This document shows, piece by piece, positions 25,642 through 34,385 of a stretch of DNA of 64,000 bases (positions within the stretch are counted from its first letter, which is position 1; each line of letters starts with the position of its first letter). The notes under the pieces are model-generated. The model searched no databases. It had not been told where the DNA came from and saw only the letters and a list, made by a program, of their open reading frames with translations. The position numbers were made by a program, and so were the translations under genes. The DNA is from Kineococcus xinjiangensis (GTDB taxonomy: Bacteria > Actinomycetota > Actinomycetes > Actinomycetales > Kineococcaceae), in contig NZ_PTJD01000004.1 in NCBI RefSeq assembly GCF_002934625.1, positions 124,001 to 188,000 on the forward strand, written 5' to 3'.

Positions 25642-25670
25642 GTCCCCCGCGAGCGGGAGGTACTCCTACC
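25642..25670 (+). repeat. Palindromic short repeat, copy 2
   Basis: The same core as copy 1, CCCCCGC-GA-GCGGGAGGTAC, then TCCTACC. It sits at the end of the OrfA frame, adding residues after FFFARE and displacing the normal end. Confidence 0.75.
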
Positions 25671-26129
25671 GCGCCAGCACTGATCTGCCGCTTCGTCGAT
25701 CAGATGCGCCAGCGAGGCTTCGCGGTCGCGTCGATCTGTCAGGTCCTGCATGAGAAGGGCCACCCGGTTGCCGCGAGGACCTATCGCGCCTGAAATGCAG
25801 GGATTGCACCGGCTGCCCAGACGGTCTCCGACGCCCGCCTGCACTCCGCGCTGGGCTACCGCCCACCCGCAGAAGCAGAAGCCGCCCACCACGCTGCGAT
25901 CACCGCGGCCGAAGCGGAGTTGCGACCCGTCCGGAGACGGCAGAGAAGCCGTGACGCCTCAGCTCTTCCAGCGGGCCCTCCGTCCATGGGCGGAGCATGC
26001 ATGGGAGCACTACCCCGGTCGCCCTCTCGCCGGCATCGGCTTTCCCGGCGAGGCTCAGGACGCCATCATGGATTGTCATCATGGAACTACGCAGCGCAAG
26101 CATGTCACGGTAGGCGACGACCGGGGAGC

Positions 26130-28403
26130 ATGATGATCCAGCAGCGTGCCCCACGTCCTCTGTCGGTGGTGACGGGGATCGCCCTCGCCCTGACCCTTGC
26201 CTACGCGATCTCTCTGTTCCCCGGGGCGCGCGGAGCACCGGGCTACCGGCCGGTCGTCGACGGGTGGCTCAACTCCATCGCTGACGCCGCGATCATCGCC
26301 GTGCTGGTGGTGCGTGGATGGGTGGAGCGTCGTGAACGGGCAGCGTGGTGGTGTCTCGCGACGGGGTTGACGGCCGCGCTGGCGGGAAGCGTGGCCTACT
26401 ACGCCTACTACCAACATCAGGTCCCCGTTTCTTCGCCATCGCTGGCCGACGTGGGATGGCTGGCGTTCTACCCCCTGCTCTACAGCGGCCTGCTGCTCCT
26501 TCTGCGTGAGCGCTCACGAGACCTGCCGCCCAGCCTGTGGTTGGACGGCCTGGGCGCCGGACTGACTGCCACCGCTCTTGCCAGCGCCTACCTCGACGGG
26601 GCCGCCGTACATCCTGCCGCCGGCACCGTCGTCGGGGTCGCGGTGACCACGGCCTACCCACTCGCCGATCTCATCCTGCTCGCCGTGGGCGTGGCGGGCT
26701 TGAGCATGCTGCGTGGCAGCGCGGGCAGTTCGTGGTGGCTGCTCTGCGCCGGTTTCATGACCTTCGCGGTCACCGACGCCCTCTACGCCGCGCAGGCCGC
26801 GACGGGCTCCTACGTCAGCGGAGGGCCGCTGGACCTGGGCTGGGTCCTGGCCCGCGCCTGTCTGGCCGTGGCCGCGTGGACCTCCGTACGCGACGCTCAC
26901 CGCTGCGGCTCCACGAGGGTCACCGGGCTGCCCGTCCTGGCCCTTCCCACCCTGTGCGCCCTGGCGGTCCTCGGCCTGCTCTTCCACGGCACGCACGCAG
27001 CACTCCCCCCTGGCACCGCCGCGCTGGCCCTCATCGCCGGAGTCCTCCTCAGCGTGCGGATCGCCATGACCTTCCGCGAGGTTCAGCGCTCAGCGGAGCT
27101 GCAACGTCAGGCCCTCACCGACGAGCTCACCGGCTTGGCGAATCGCCGGCACTTCTACCAAGCCCTCAGCACCGCCAGTCAGGCCCTGCCACGGCACCGC
27201 TTCGCAGTGCTGCTCATCGACCTGGACCGCTTCAAAGAGGTCAACGACTCCCTCGGACACCACGCCGGGGACCAACTGCTGAGGGTGATCTCCGCCCGGC
27301 TGCGCCCGCTGGTGCGCCCCGGTGACCTCCTCGCCCGCGTCGGCGGTGATGAGTACGCCTTCCTCGTCCGCGACGTCAGCCAGGACGAGGCCCTGGTCCT
27401 GGCGTGGGCGGTACAAGCGGAGGTGCAGGCACCTGCTTCGCTCGGTGCCGCGACCGTCAGCCTCGATGCCAGCATCGGAGTGGCTCTAGCTCCGCAGCAC
27501 GCCGGCGACAGCAGCGAACTGCTGCAGATGAGCGACTTGGCCATGTACGCCGCGAAAGCCCGAGGCGGCGGGGTGCTGGTCTACGACGAGGCCCGAGACG
27601 GCTCGGGTCGACACCGCCTGGAGCTGATCACCCAGCTGCGCGAAGGCCTCCACGAGCACCAACTGGTGCTGCACTACCAACCTCAGGTGGACCTGCGCAC
27701 CGGGCGGGCCGGCAGCGTCGAAGCCCTCGTGCGATGGCAGCACCCCAGGCGAGGACTGCTGCCGCCGGTGGAGTTCATCCCGCTGGCAGAGTCTGCAGGC
27801 CTCATGGGCAAGCTGACCGCGCAGGTGCTGGAGGAGGCGCTGATCCAGTGCAGCCGGTGGCGAACCGAGGGGTCGCATCTGCAGGTCGCCGTCAACGTCA
27901 GCCCATCGGTCCTCATCGACCACGACTTCCCCACCCAGGTGGAGTACCTGCTCAGCACCCATCACCTCCCGCCTTCAGCCCTCGTGCTCGAGGTGACGGA
28001 GGATCTGCTCATGGCCCACCGCGACAGGGCTGTGAGCGCGCTCACCCGTCTCCGCAAGAAGGGGGTGCAGGTGTCCATCGACGACTACGGAACGGGCTAC
28101 TCCAGCCTCGCCTACCTCATGGACCTCCCTGTCACCGAATTGAAGCTCGACCGTGCCTTCGTGGCGACGATGACGTCCAGCGCCCGCAGCGTCGCCATCG
28201 TGAAATCCACCACCCACCTCGCCCACGCCCTCGGACTGCATCTGGTCGCCGAGGGCGTGGAGGACGCCGAGACGCTGCACTCCCTGCGCGCCGTCGGCTG
28301 CGACCTGGTGCAGGGCTACCACCTCGCACGTCCCGTCCCGGCCCACGACGTGCCACGGGCCCTGGTGAGCGCAACGAGCGCCTTGAACACGCACCGGGGA
28401 TGA
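26130..28403 (+). CDS. Membrane-bound GGDEF-EAL protein (c-di-GMP turnover), 757 aa
   Basis: The product has about nine hydrophobic spans in its first 320 residues (MHYT/MASE-like sensor), then a GGDEF domain with LIDLDRFKEVND and RVGGDEYAF (GGDEY signature kept) and an EAL domain with VEALVRWQHP, VAVNVSP, VLEVTED, SIDDYGTGYSSLAYL and LVAEGVED. Both catalytic sites look intact, so it could make and degrade c-di-GMP. ATG 26130 or 26133 follows GGGGAG. The gene lies between two IS remnants and has lower G+C and more mixed codons than its neighbours, suggesting it arrived with the element. Confidence 0.9.
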   Translation: MMIQQRAPRPLSVVTGIALALTLAYAISLFPGARGAPGYRPVVDGWLNSIADAAIIAVLVVRGWVERRERAAWWCLATGLTAALAGSVAYYAYYQHQVPVSSPSLADVGWLAFYPLLYSGLLLLLRERSRDLPPSLWLDGLGAGLTATALASAYLDGAAVHPAAGTVVGVAVTTAYPLADLILLAVGVAGLSMLRGSAGSSWWLLCAGFMTFAVTDALYAAQAATGSYVSGGPLDLGWVLARACLAVAAWTSVRDAHRCGSTRVTGLPVLALPTLCALAVLGLLFHGTHAALPPGTAALALIAGVLLSVRIAMTFREVQRSAELQRQALTDELTGLANRRHFYQALSTASQALPRHRFAVLLIDLDRFKEVNDSLGHHAGDQLLRVISARLRPLVRPGDLLARVGGDEYAFLVRDVSQDEALVLAWAVQAEVQAPASLGAATVSLDASIGVALAPQHAGDSSELLQMSDLAMYAAKARGGGVLVYDEARDGSGRHRLELITQLREGLHEHQLVLHYQPQVDLRTGRAGSVEALVRWQHPRRGLLPPVEFIPLAESAGLMGKLTAQVLEEALIQCSRWRTEGSHLQVAVNVSPSVLIDHDFPTQVEYLLSTHHLPPSALVLEVTEDLLMAHRDRAVSALTRLRKKGVQVSIDDYGTGYSSLAYLMDLPVTELKLDRAFVATMTSSARSVAIVKSTTHLAHALGLHLVAEGVEDAETLHSLRAVGCDLVQGYHLARPVPAHDVPRALVSATSALNTHRG

Positions 28404-28569
28404 CGACCCGACCTCACCCACGGGAGTCGAGCCCGCCGCTCGGAGTTGGATCGCTGCCCTGGGCGCACGACCGCACCGGCAGCGCGGCGCGGGCGGGGGT
28501 GATCGCGGTGGCGCGCGCGACCCACGAGGGCCTGCCACCGCGTGGCAGGGTCGCGCTGTGGCCGCGGGT

Positions 28570-28840
28570 GTTCTCCGAGGCGTTCTTCGGCTACTACAAC
28601 CACGAGCACCGCCACTGCGGGACGGGCTGCACACCCCAGCCTCAGTCCACCACGGCGCCGCGACCGAGGTCCGCGCCCAGCGGGCCGCGACCCTGAACGC
28701 TGCCTACGCCGCCCATCCAGAGCGGTTCGGCCACCGCCGCCCCCAGCCCCCGCACCTGCCCGAACAGGCCTGGACCAACCCACCCCTGACGGAGGCCGCC
28801 CGCAGACCAGCTGACGCGATCTTGTCTCACCCTGCTTGAC
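28570..28840 (+). pseudogene. Second IS3-type transposase remnant (OrfB C-terminus, frameshifted)
   Basis: One frame reads FSEAFFGYYNHEHRH, the conserved end of the integrase core; near 28620 the similarity jumps to another frame reading GLHTPASVHHG, AAYAAHPERFGHRRPQPP and AWTNPP, the usual C-terminus. Only the last third of OrfB is present and it is frameshifted. The region 28404-28569 before it shows no gene. It belongs to a different IS subtype from the remnant at 25.3 kb. Confidence 0.85.
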
Positions 28841-28901
28841 ACGTTCCGCAGGGGCGGGGTCCCTCCGGCAACCGGGGCTCTCACGCCCGACCGCACCGTG
28901 G

Positions 28902-28945
28902 CTCCCGCTCTCCCCACCCCCGGGAAGGGGTGGGGAGAGCGGGAG
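28902..28945. terminator. Strong 19-bp hairpin downstream of the GH16 gene
   Basis: A perfect 19-bp inverted repeat (28902-28920 with 28927-28945) with a 6-nt loop. It lies 95 bp beyond the GH16 stop on the minus strand and after the IS remnant on the plus strand; probably a two-way terminator. The remaining 28946-29040 shows nothing. Confidence 0.85.
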
Positions 28946-29040
28946 TGGTCGTCGGAGCCAGCAGACCTGCGCTGAGGAACATGCGAGGCGCTGCGCCACT
29001 GCGGCTTCCGCACCTCGGCGCGTCCCTGCCGGGAGGCTCG

Positions 29041-30273
29041 TCAGCCGACGTACGACTCGACCTTCACCGAGTCGACGAAGATGCGGACCTGGCGGGGGGT
29101 GCTCGCCTCGATCGAGTGGATCCAGTTGGTGCCCTTGACCCACGCCTCCGTCTGGATGCCGAGGCGCATGTCCTCGTCGGGGACCCGGGTGTCGGCGACG
29201 GTGGCCCACACCTTCCCGTCGATCAGGTACTTGATCTGGCCGGGGGTCCACTCGACGGCGTAGTCGTGCCACTGGGTGGAGTCGATCGCCGTCTCGGAGT
29301 GCTTGCGGGTGCGGTCCTCGAAGTGCGTGGTGACCGACATCATGTCGCGGTCGCCGCCGTTGTCCTCGGCGAAGTCGATCTCCGGCGGCCGACCGCCGGC
29401 ACTCGGCCAGAGCAGCGCCACCATGGTGATCCCGCGGCCCTTCTCGGCACGGGCCCGCACCGTCCAGCGCCCGTAGGTCTGGTTCACGCGGTGACCGACA
29501 CCGGCGCCGCGCCACACCCCGTCGGCGCCCTTGCGGGAGGTCAGCACCAGGTTGCCGCCACTGACGCTGACCCCGGAGGAGGCGTAGGGGGAACGGGACG
29601 CGGAGGCCACACCGCCGTAGCGCCACCACAGCTCGTCGTCGAGGGTGGTGTCGAACCCCTCGAAGGACTGCGGTTCGAACGCCGACGGCGCGGGGCTGGG
29701 AGCAGACGGCGGCGGCTGCGCACCGGCGCCGTCCCGGCAGGTCAGCCTGGCGTCCGCCCAGTCGGCGTGGTCGTGGTGCGGGTCGTCGCCGGCGTCGGTG
29801 ACGACCAGCCGCAGGACCTCGCCCGCGGCGAGTTCGGCGGTGACGGCCTTCGTGCCGCGCCCGGTGATCCGGCCCGAGTTCCAGACCTCCTCCTCGCCGT
29901 TGAAGACCTGGAAGACGACGCTGCCGCGACCCTTCACCTCCCCGTCCAGCCCGACGGTGGAGGCGAAGGTGCACTCCCCCGGGCTGGTGACCCGGACCTC
30001 ACTGCCGGGGTGGACGCCCAGGCCCCGTGCGTAGCTCTTCCCGCCCACCGTCAGCTGACGGCCGTCGCCGGCGCCCCGCTCCCCGTTGGAGCGGTCCCTC
30101 TCCACCGGACCCCAGCCGTTGGCGACCTCCTCGAAGTCCAGGGCGCTGACGTAGCGCACCGTGCCGGCGGGGCCCTGCGGGGAGGCCGTGGCGAGCGCGG
30201 GGGCGCCCGCCCAGCCGAGTAAGCCTGCGGTGAGGAGCGAGCACGTCGCTGTGGTCCTGCGGGTTCGGAACAT
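29041..30273 (-). CDS. Secreted GH16 beta-glucanase-like hydrolase with NPCBM domain
   Basis: The 410-aa product has a signal peptide (cut near ALATA, about 29), an NPCBM-type carbohydrate-binding domain (about 40-190) with GGKSYARGLGVHPGSEVRV, a Pro/Ser linker, and a GH16 catalytic domain (200-410). The active-site motif PEIDFAEDN has the E-x-D-x-x-E pattern of GH16 enzymes, and WHDYAVEWTPGQIKYLIDG is typical. It likely cleaves extracellular beta-1,3/1,4-glucans or related polymers. ATG 30273 has AAGGA 7 nt upstream; an eight-G run lies at 30291-30298. The upstream gap to 30608 contains no gene or operator I recognise. Confidence 0.9.
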   Translation of the reverse strand: MFRTRRTTATCSLLTAGLLGWAGAPALATASPQGPAGTVRYVSALDFEEVANGWGPVERDRSNGERGAGDGRQLTVGGKSYARGLGVHPGSEVRVTSPGECTFASTVGLDGEVKGRGSVVFQVFNGEEEVWNSGRITGRGTKAVTAELAAGEVLRLVVTDAGDDPHHDHADWADARLTCRDGAGAQPPPSAPSPAPSAFEPQSFEGFDTTLDDELWWRYGGVASASRSPYASSGVSVSGGNLVLTSRKGADGVWRGAGVGHRVNQTYGRWTVRARAEKGRGITMVALLWPSAGGRPPEIDFAEDNGGDRDMMSVTTHFEDRTRKHSETAIDSTQWHDYAVEWTPGQIKYLIDGKVWATVADTRVPDEDMRLGIQTEAWVKGTNWIHSIEASTPRQVRIFVDSVKVESYVG

Positions 30274-30608
30274 GGAGAGTCCTTCTCAGTGGGGGGGGTG
30301 GCCGCGATCGGGGGGACGGCACCTGAGCCCCGCCACTATGCCCGTGCGGTGAGTAGCGGCTTCCGCGCGGGGGGGCTGGTCGTCTCGAACAGAGACGTCG
30401 GCCAGGGCTGCCCCGCCCGGGGTGAACCGGTGAACCTGGGCCACCCTCCCGTCGGTTCCTGCGGCGAGCACGAGCGGCCCCGCTTCGATTGGCTCCCGAT
30501 CGGACGGCGGCCCGGGGGAAACCCCACGCAGCGTCCGCGCCAGTCGTTGCGCGGTCGCGGGCGATGTCGGGCGGCCTGCCCAGGGTCCTCTGGCCAACGC
30601 AGGAGCCG

Positions 30609-30905
30609 GTGGCCCGCATCATGCGGCTCCTCGCGGGAGCCCCCCTGGCCATCAGTGCCGCGCTCTTCACGTTGAGCTTCCTCTCGCCCGAACACGGACC
30701 GGGGCGGTGGCTCTTCGAGGGAGAGGACGATCCCGCCGTCCTGGGAGCGCCTGCCCTCGCCCTGTGGATCCTCGGCACCGTGACACTCGGAATCGCCTGG
30801 CTGACGGGACGGGCTGAGCGGAAGGCGTGGTGGTCTCGCCCCGGAACTCCGGAACCTCCGCATTCCTCGCCCGCCTCGTCCTCCGCTGAGACCGGGCAGG
30901 TCTGA
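30609..30905 (+). CDS. Small two-span membrane protein, unknown
   Basis: From GTG 30609 (AGGAG 4 nt before) the frame gives 98 residues with two hydrophobic spans (LAGAPLAISAALFTLSFL and LALWILGTVTLGIAWLTG), a short acidic loop and a Ser/Pro-rich tail. ATG 30621 is an alternative start. No family was recognised. It converges on the sugar dehydrogenase gene. Confidence 0.6.
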   Translation: MARIMRLLAGAPLAISAALFTLSFLSPEHGPGRWLFEGEDDPAVLGAPALALWILGTVTLGIAWLTGRAERKAWWSRPGTPEPPHSSPASSSAETGQV

Positions 30906-31018
30906 GGGCTCAGGCATCGCCGCCGGATGCGGAACTGCACGCGGGCCTCGCGCGCGTCATCGCAGCGGCGGGCCCCGGGTGGGCGGGACGACCGCACCAC
31001 CCGGGGCCCGCCCCCACC

Positions 31019-31990
31019 TCAGCCGGCCTTCCGCAGCCCGAGGTCTGCGACGGAGGCGGTGCCGTCGGACTTCACCGCCAGCGCGAAGGCCACCCGGGTG
31101 GTGCCGGCAGGCAGCGCCGGCAGGGACCGGGACACCGACGTCCACGACGAGGCCGCCGGCAGCGAGGACAGCGTCGTCCAGTACTTCCAGCCGCTGCCGG
31201 TGTGGGTGTAGGCGATCAGCGAGTTCTTCGCGCTGGTCGCCTTGTACGACAGGCCCACGGTGTAGGACGTGCCCGCCTGCACCGTGGCACCGCACCCGGT
31301 GGCCGGGGACGGCAGCAGCTTGGCGTCGCCGCTGCTGTAGCCGCTGACCGTGATCGCGTAGGAGCGGCCCGTCGCACCGGCGGGAACGTCGTTCGACAGC
31401 GTTCCCGAGGCGGTGAGCGTGCCCCACCTGTTGAACGTGAAGCACGTCGGCAGCGGCGAGCCCGTCGCCAGGTTCCCGTTGGCCAGCAGGTTCTCGGCCG
31501 GCGGCGGGGGCGGCGGGGCAGGCGCGCCCAGGGTGAGGCCGGCGACGCTGGTGCTGCCGTTGGCCTCCGTGGCCATGGCGAAGGCCACCCGGGTCACCCC
31601 GGTGGGGACCGGCGGCAGCGCCCGGGAGACCTGGGTCCACGACGAGGCCGCCGGGAACGAGTCCAGCTTCGTCCAGTACACCCACCGGGTGCCGTTGAAC
31701 GTGTAGGCGATCAGCGAGTTGCGCGTGCTGGTCGCCTTGTAGGACAGCCCCACCGAGTACGACCCGCCCGGCTGGACCGTGGCGCCGCAGCCGCTGGACG
31801 TCGACGGCAGCAGCTTGGCGTCGCCGTTGCTGTAGCCGCTGACCTTGACGGTGTAGGAGCGCCCGGTCGCCCCGGCGGGCAGGTCGCTGGACAGCTCCCC
31901 GCTGGCGGTGTTGGTCCCCCACCTGCTCAGCGTGAAGCAGGTGGGCAGCGGCGAGCCCGTCGCCAGGTTCCCGTTCGTCAGCAGGTTCGC
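31019..31990 (-). repeat. Tandem duplication of a 145-aa module
   Basis: Two copies (about 31520-31990 first in the protein, 31019-31493 second) share NLATGSPLPTCFT, RWGT, PAGATGRSY, VSGYS-GDAKLLPS, GCGATVQ, GLSYKAT and NSLIAYT. They are joined by a Pro-rich linker. High identity with scattered differences implies an old but constrained duplication; the fold resembles carbohydrate-binding beta-sandwiches. Confidence 0.9.
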
Positions 31991-34291
31991 GGTGCCGCCC
32001 GCCGACTCGAACGTCGCGGTGAGCGTGGTCGCGGACTTCGGGCCGGTGAGGGTGTGTGTGGCGGCCCCGCCGTCGGACCAGGAGCGGAAGCGCCAGGTGC
32101 CCGTGGACGTCGACTGCTCCGCCGCGGAGACGGTGTGCTGGGACCCGACGATGACGGTGCGGGTGAACGGGGTCTTGGCGACCTCCGCGTCGAAGGCCAC
32201 CTGCAGGCCGGAGGGGTTCGACGCCAGGGTCAGCGCCACCGTCTCCGGGTCGGCCCGCAGCGTGGTCGTCCCGGTGACACCGCGGGAGTCGGTGGCGGTG
32301 AGGGTCACGTCGATGTAGGCGGGCGCCGAGTGGTCGGGACCGGTGAAGGACAGCGACGAGCCGGTGCCCCCGCTCAGCGGGTGGGGGTGGCAGCCGCCGC
32401 TGCTCTCGCAGTGGAACAGCGTCGAGGACCACTTCAGGGCCGACGCCGGCAGCGTCGCGCCGGTGCTGTCCTTCGCCGTGCCGTTGAACACGAGCGGCTC
32501 CCCCGTCGCCCACGTCTGCGAGCCCGCGGCCGCGGTGATGACCGGGGTCGGGGCGGCGCCGCCGATGAGCACCGACGTGCTGGCCCGTGCGGTGGCGCCG
32601 GAGGGGTCGCGCGCCTCCACCGTGACGGTGGTGCTCCCGGCGGTGTTGTACGTCCGCGAGGCCGTCACCCCGGTGGCGTCGTCGAGGGCGCCGTCACCGT
32701 CGAGGTCCCACGCATAGGTCAGCGTGGAGCCCTCGGGGTCGCGGGAGCCGGAGGCGTCGAAGCGCACGGTGGTGCCGACCGGCCCGCTGGTCGGCGAGGC
32801 GGTCACCGCGGCGGTCGGCGGCTTGTTGCTGGAGGAGTAGCGGATGCGGTGCAGGTCACCGCTGTAGATGTCGAGGTAGTACAGGTCCCCACCGGGGCCG
32901 ACCTCGAGGTCCACCGCCCACGGGGTGGTGGTGCTGAACTCGGTCAGCGTCGAGGGCTGCGGTCGCCCGTCGCTGCCGGGCTTCATCACCATCAGGCAGC
33001 CGCGGGAGAAGTCGACGAAGAAGAGGGCGCCGTCGTAGCTGTCCGGGAAGGATCCACCGGGGTAGAAGCGCAGGCCACCGATGGTCCCCGCGTCCTTGTC
33101 CGGGCAGGCGCCGGTGGAGAGGAACTTGTCGTTGTGCGGGTAGGCGTAGAGCGGCGACACGGCCGAGCCCTCGGAGTACAGCTTCTCGCAGATGTTGTTG
33201 TTCAGGGCGTCCCAGCTGCCCTGCCGGTTCGCCCCCTCGTAGCAGGGCCAGCCGAAGTTCTCCACGACGCCGTCGTCGACGTCGGCCACCCGGTCGATCT
33301 CCTCGTAGTTGTTCCAGCCGACGTCGCCGATGTAGACGTCCTGCGAGCCGGGGCGGAACGCGAACCGGAACGGGTTGCGCAGGCCGTGGGCGATGATGCG
33401 GCGGGCGTTGGGATCGGCGTGCGACAGCAGCGGGTTGCCGGTCGCGGGGGCACCGGTGTCGGGGTGGATCCGCACGATGGTCCCGTTGAGCCCGACGGGG
33501 TCACCACTGGTCCGCAGGTCCTGCGAGCGCAGGGACCCGGCCTCGGAGGTGGAGGCCTGCGGGACCGAACCGGCGGGCACGGGCGGGTCCGCGCACTTGT
33601 TCCCCTTCTGGCCGTAGTCGGCGAAGGTCCCGCCGGCGGCGTCGCCGGTGGTGACGTAGAGCATGCCGTCCGGGCCGAACTGCACCTCGTTGATGGAGTG
33701 CGAGGAGAACGGGTGGCAGGAGGCCTGGAGCAGGACGTTCTGGGCGACGACGCGGTTGCCGCTGAGCGTCAGGCGGACGACCCTCCCCTGGGTGACGCAG
33801 TGCTCGACACCGCTGACGCTGCAGTCGTCGTCGTCGGCGCCGGCCGTCCCCCAGGTCGGCGCCTTCCCTCCCGGTGGCGCGTCGTAGGCGTAGCTGACGT
33901 AGACGTAGGGGCGGGTGGGGAACTGCGGGTCCACGGCGAGTCCGTTGAGCCCGGAGTCGGAGTGGTTCCAGACGTCAGTCCGCAGGTCGGCGACGACCTC
34001 GGCGGTCGTGTCGGTGGGGCTGTCGTAGACCTTCAGCAGGCCGCGCTTCTCGGTGACGAACATCCGCCCGTCGGGCGCGAAGGCGAGGTTGGTCGGCAGC
34101 CTGAGGTCGCCGATGAGCACGGTGTCGGTGAAGCCCGCCGGCACCGCGGCGGCCGCGGGTGGCGGCAGGGCCACGGTCAGGGCGGCGCAGGTCGCCAGCA
34201 GCGCCATGGCCACGAGCGGCGCGGGCCGCCGGCGGAGCCCTTCCAGGATGATCGGTCGATGTTCGGTCACGTCGAGCCTCCCCCTCATCAC
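31019..34291 (-). CDS. Secreted PQQ-type sugar dehydrogenase with PKD and duplicated C-terminal modules
   Basis: The 1090-aa product has a signal peptide (cut near AAAA, about 49), a GSDH six-bladed propeller (50-475) with LRLPTNLAFAPDGRMFVTEK, SHSINEVQFGPDGMLYVTTGD and AHGLRNPFRFAFRPG, a PKD domain (485-575) with FDASGSRDPEGSTLTYAWDLDG split across two lines of homology, an Ig-like segment and two near-identical modules of about 145 aa at the end. Soluble aldose dehydrogenases of this fold oxidise sugars at C1 with PQQ. The conserved His of SHSINE is present. No PQQ biosynthesis genes are here, so cofactor would come from elsewhere. Start could be ATG 34288 as well. Confidence 0.88.
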   Translation of the reverse strand: MMRGRLDVTEHRPIILEGLRRRPAPLVAMALLATCAALTVALPPPAAAAVPAGFTDTVLIGDLRLPTNLAFAPDGRMFVTEKRGLLKVYDSPTDTTAEVVADLRTDVWNHSDSGLNGLAVDPQFPTRPYVYVSYAYDAPPGGKAPTWGTAGADDDDCSVSGVEHCVTQGRVVRLTLSGNRVVAQNVLLQASCHPFSSHSINEVQFGPDGMLYVTTGDAAGGTFADYGQKGNKCADPPVPAGSVPQASTSEAGSLRSQDLRTSGDPVGLNGTIVRIHPDTGAPATGNPLLSHADPNARRIIAHGLRNPFRFAFRPGSQDVYIGDVGWNNYEEIDRVADVDDGVVENFGWPCYEGANRQGSWDALNNNICEKLYSEGSAVSPLYAYPHNDKFLSTGACPDKDAGTIGGLRFYPGGSFPDSYDGALFFVDFSRGCLMVMKPGSDGRPQPSTLTEFSTTTPWAVDLEVGPGGDLYYLDIYSGDLHRIRYSSSNKPPTAAVTASPTSGPVGTTVRFDASGSRDPEGSTLTYAWDLDGDGALDDATGVTASRTYNTAGSTTVTVEARDPSGATARASTSVLIGGAAPTPVITAAAGSQTWATGEPLVFNGTAKDSTGATLPASALKWSSTLFHCESSGGCHPHPLSGGTGSSLSFTGPDHSAPAYIDVTLTATDSRGVTGTTTLRADPETVALTLASNPSGLQVAFDAEVAKTPFTRTVIVGSQHTVSAAEQSTSTGTWRFRSWSDGGAATHTLTGPKSATTLTATFESAGGTANLLTNGNLATGSPLPTCFTLSRWGTNTASGELSSDLPAGATGRSYTVKVSGYSNGDAKLLPSTSSGCGATVQPGGSYSVGLSYKATSTRNSLIAYTFNGTRWVYWTKLDSFPAASSWTQVSRALPPVPTGVTRVAFAMATEANGSTSVAGLTLGAPAPPPPPPAENLLANGNLATGSPLPTCFTFNRWGTLTASGTLSNDVPAGATGRSYAITVSGYSSGDAKLLPSPATGCGATVQAGTSYTVGLSYKATSAKNSLIAYTHTGSGWKYWTTLSSLPAASSWTSVSRSLPALPAGTTRVAFALAVKSDGTASVADLGLRKAG

Positions 34292-34385
34292 GGAGCGTGC
34301 GCCTCGCAGTCTGCTCCCATGACGCGGCCCGCGAGGCGGGTTCGGGCGAACCCGCGGCGGGTCGGGGCCGGATCGCGTGCCCGCG

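Larger units (their letters stand above)
25321..25960 (+). pseudogene. IS3-family transposase remnant (OrfA, pieces of OrfB)
   Basis: The frame from 25321 codes an OrfA-like product: PPEVEDRAVRMVLE, ERLRRWVEQARVD, AEEMKNLRAQTKRLREAKEI (leucine-zipper-like). It is disturbed by two palindromic insertions. After its stop at 25681, another frame has ICRFVDQMRQRGFAVASICQ and stops; from about 25815 an integrase C-terminal piece follows (ARLHSALGYRPPAEAEAAHH). The catalytic DDE core between them is missing, so the element is dead. G+C is visibly lower than in neighbouring genes. Terminal inverted repeats were not found. Confidence 0.85.

Noticed and set aside
25062-29040. An integrated island with a tRNA-Arg attachment repeat.
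   Set aside because: No second copy of the tRNA 3' end and no integrase gene were found; only IS remnants support transfer.
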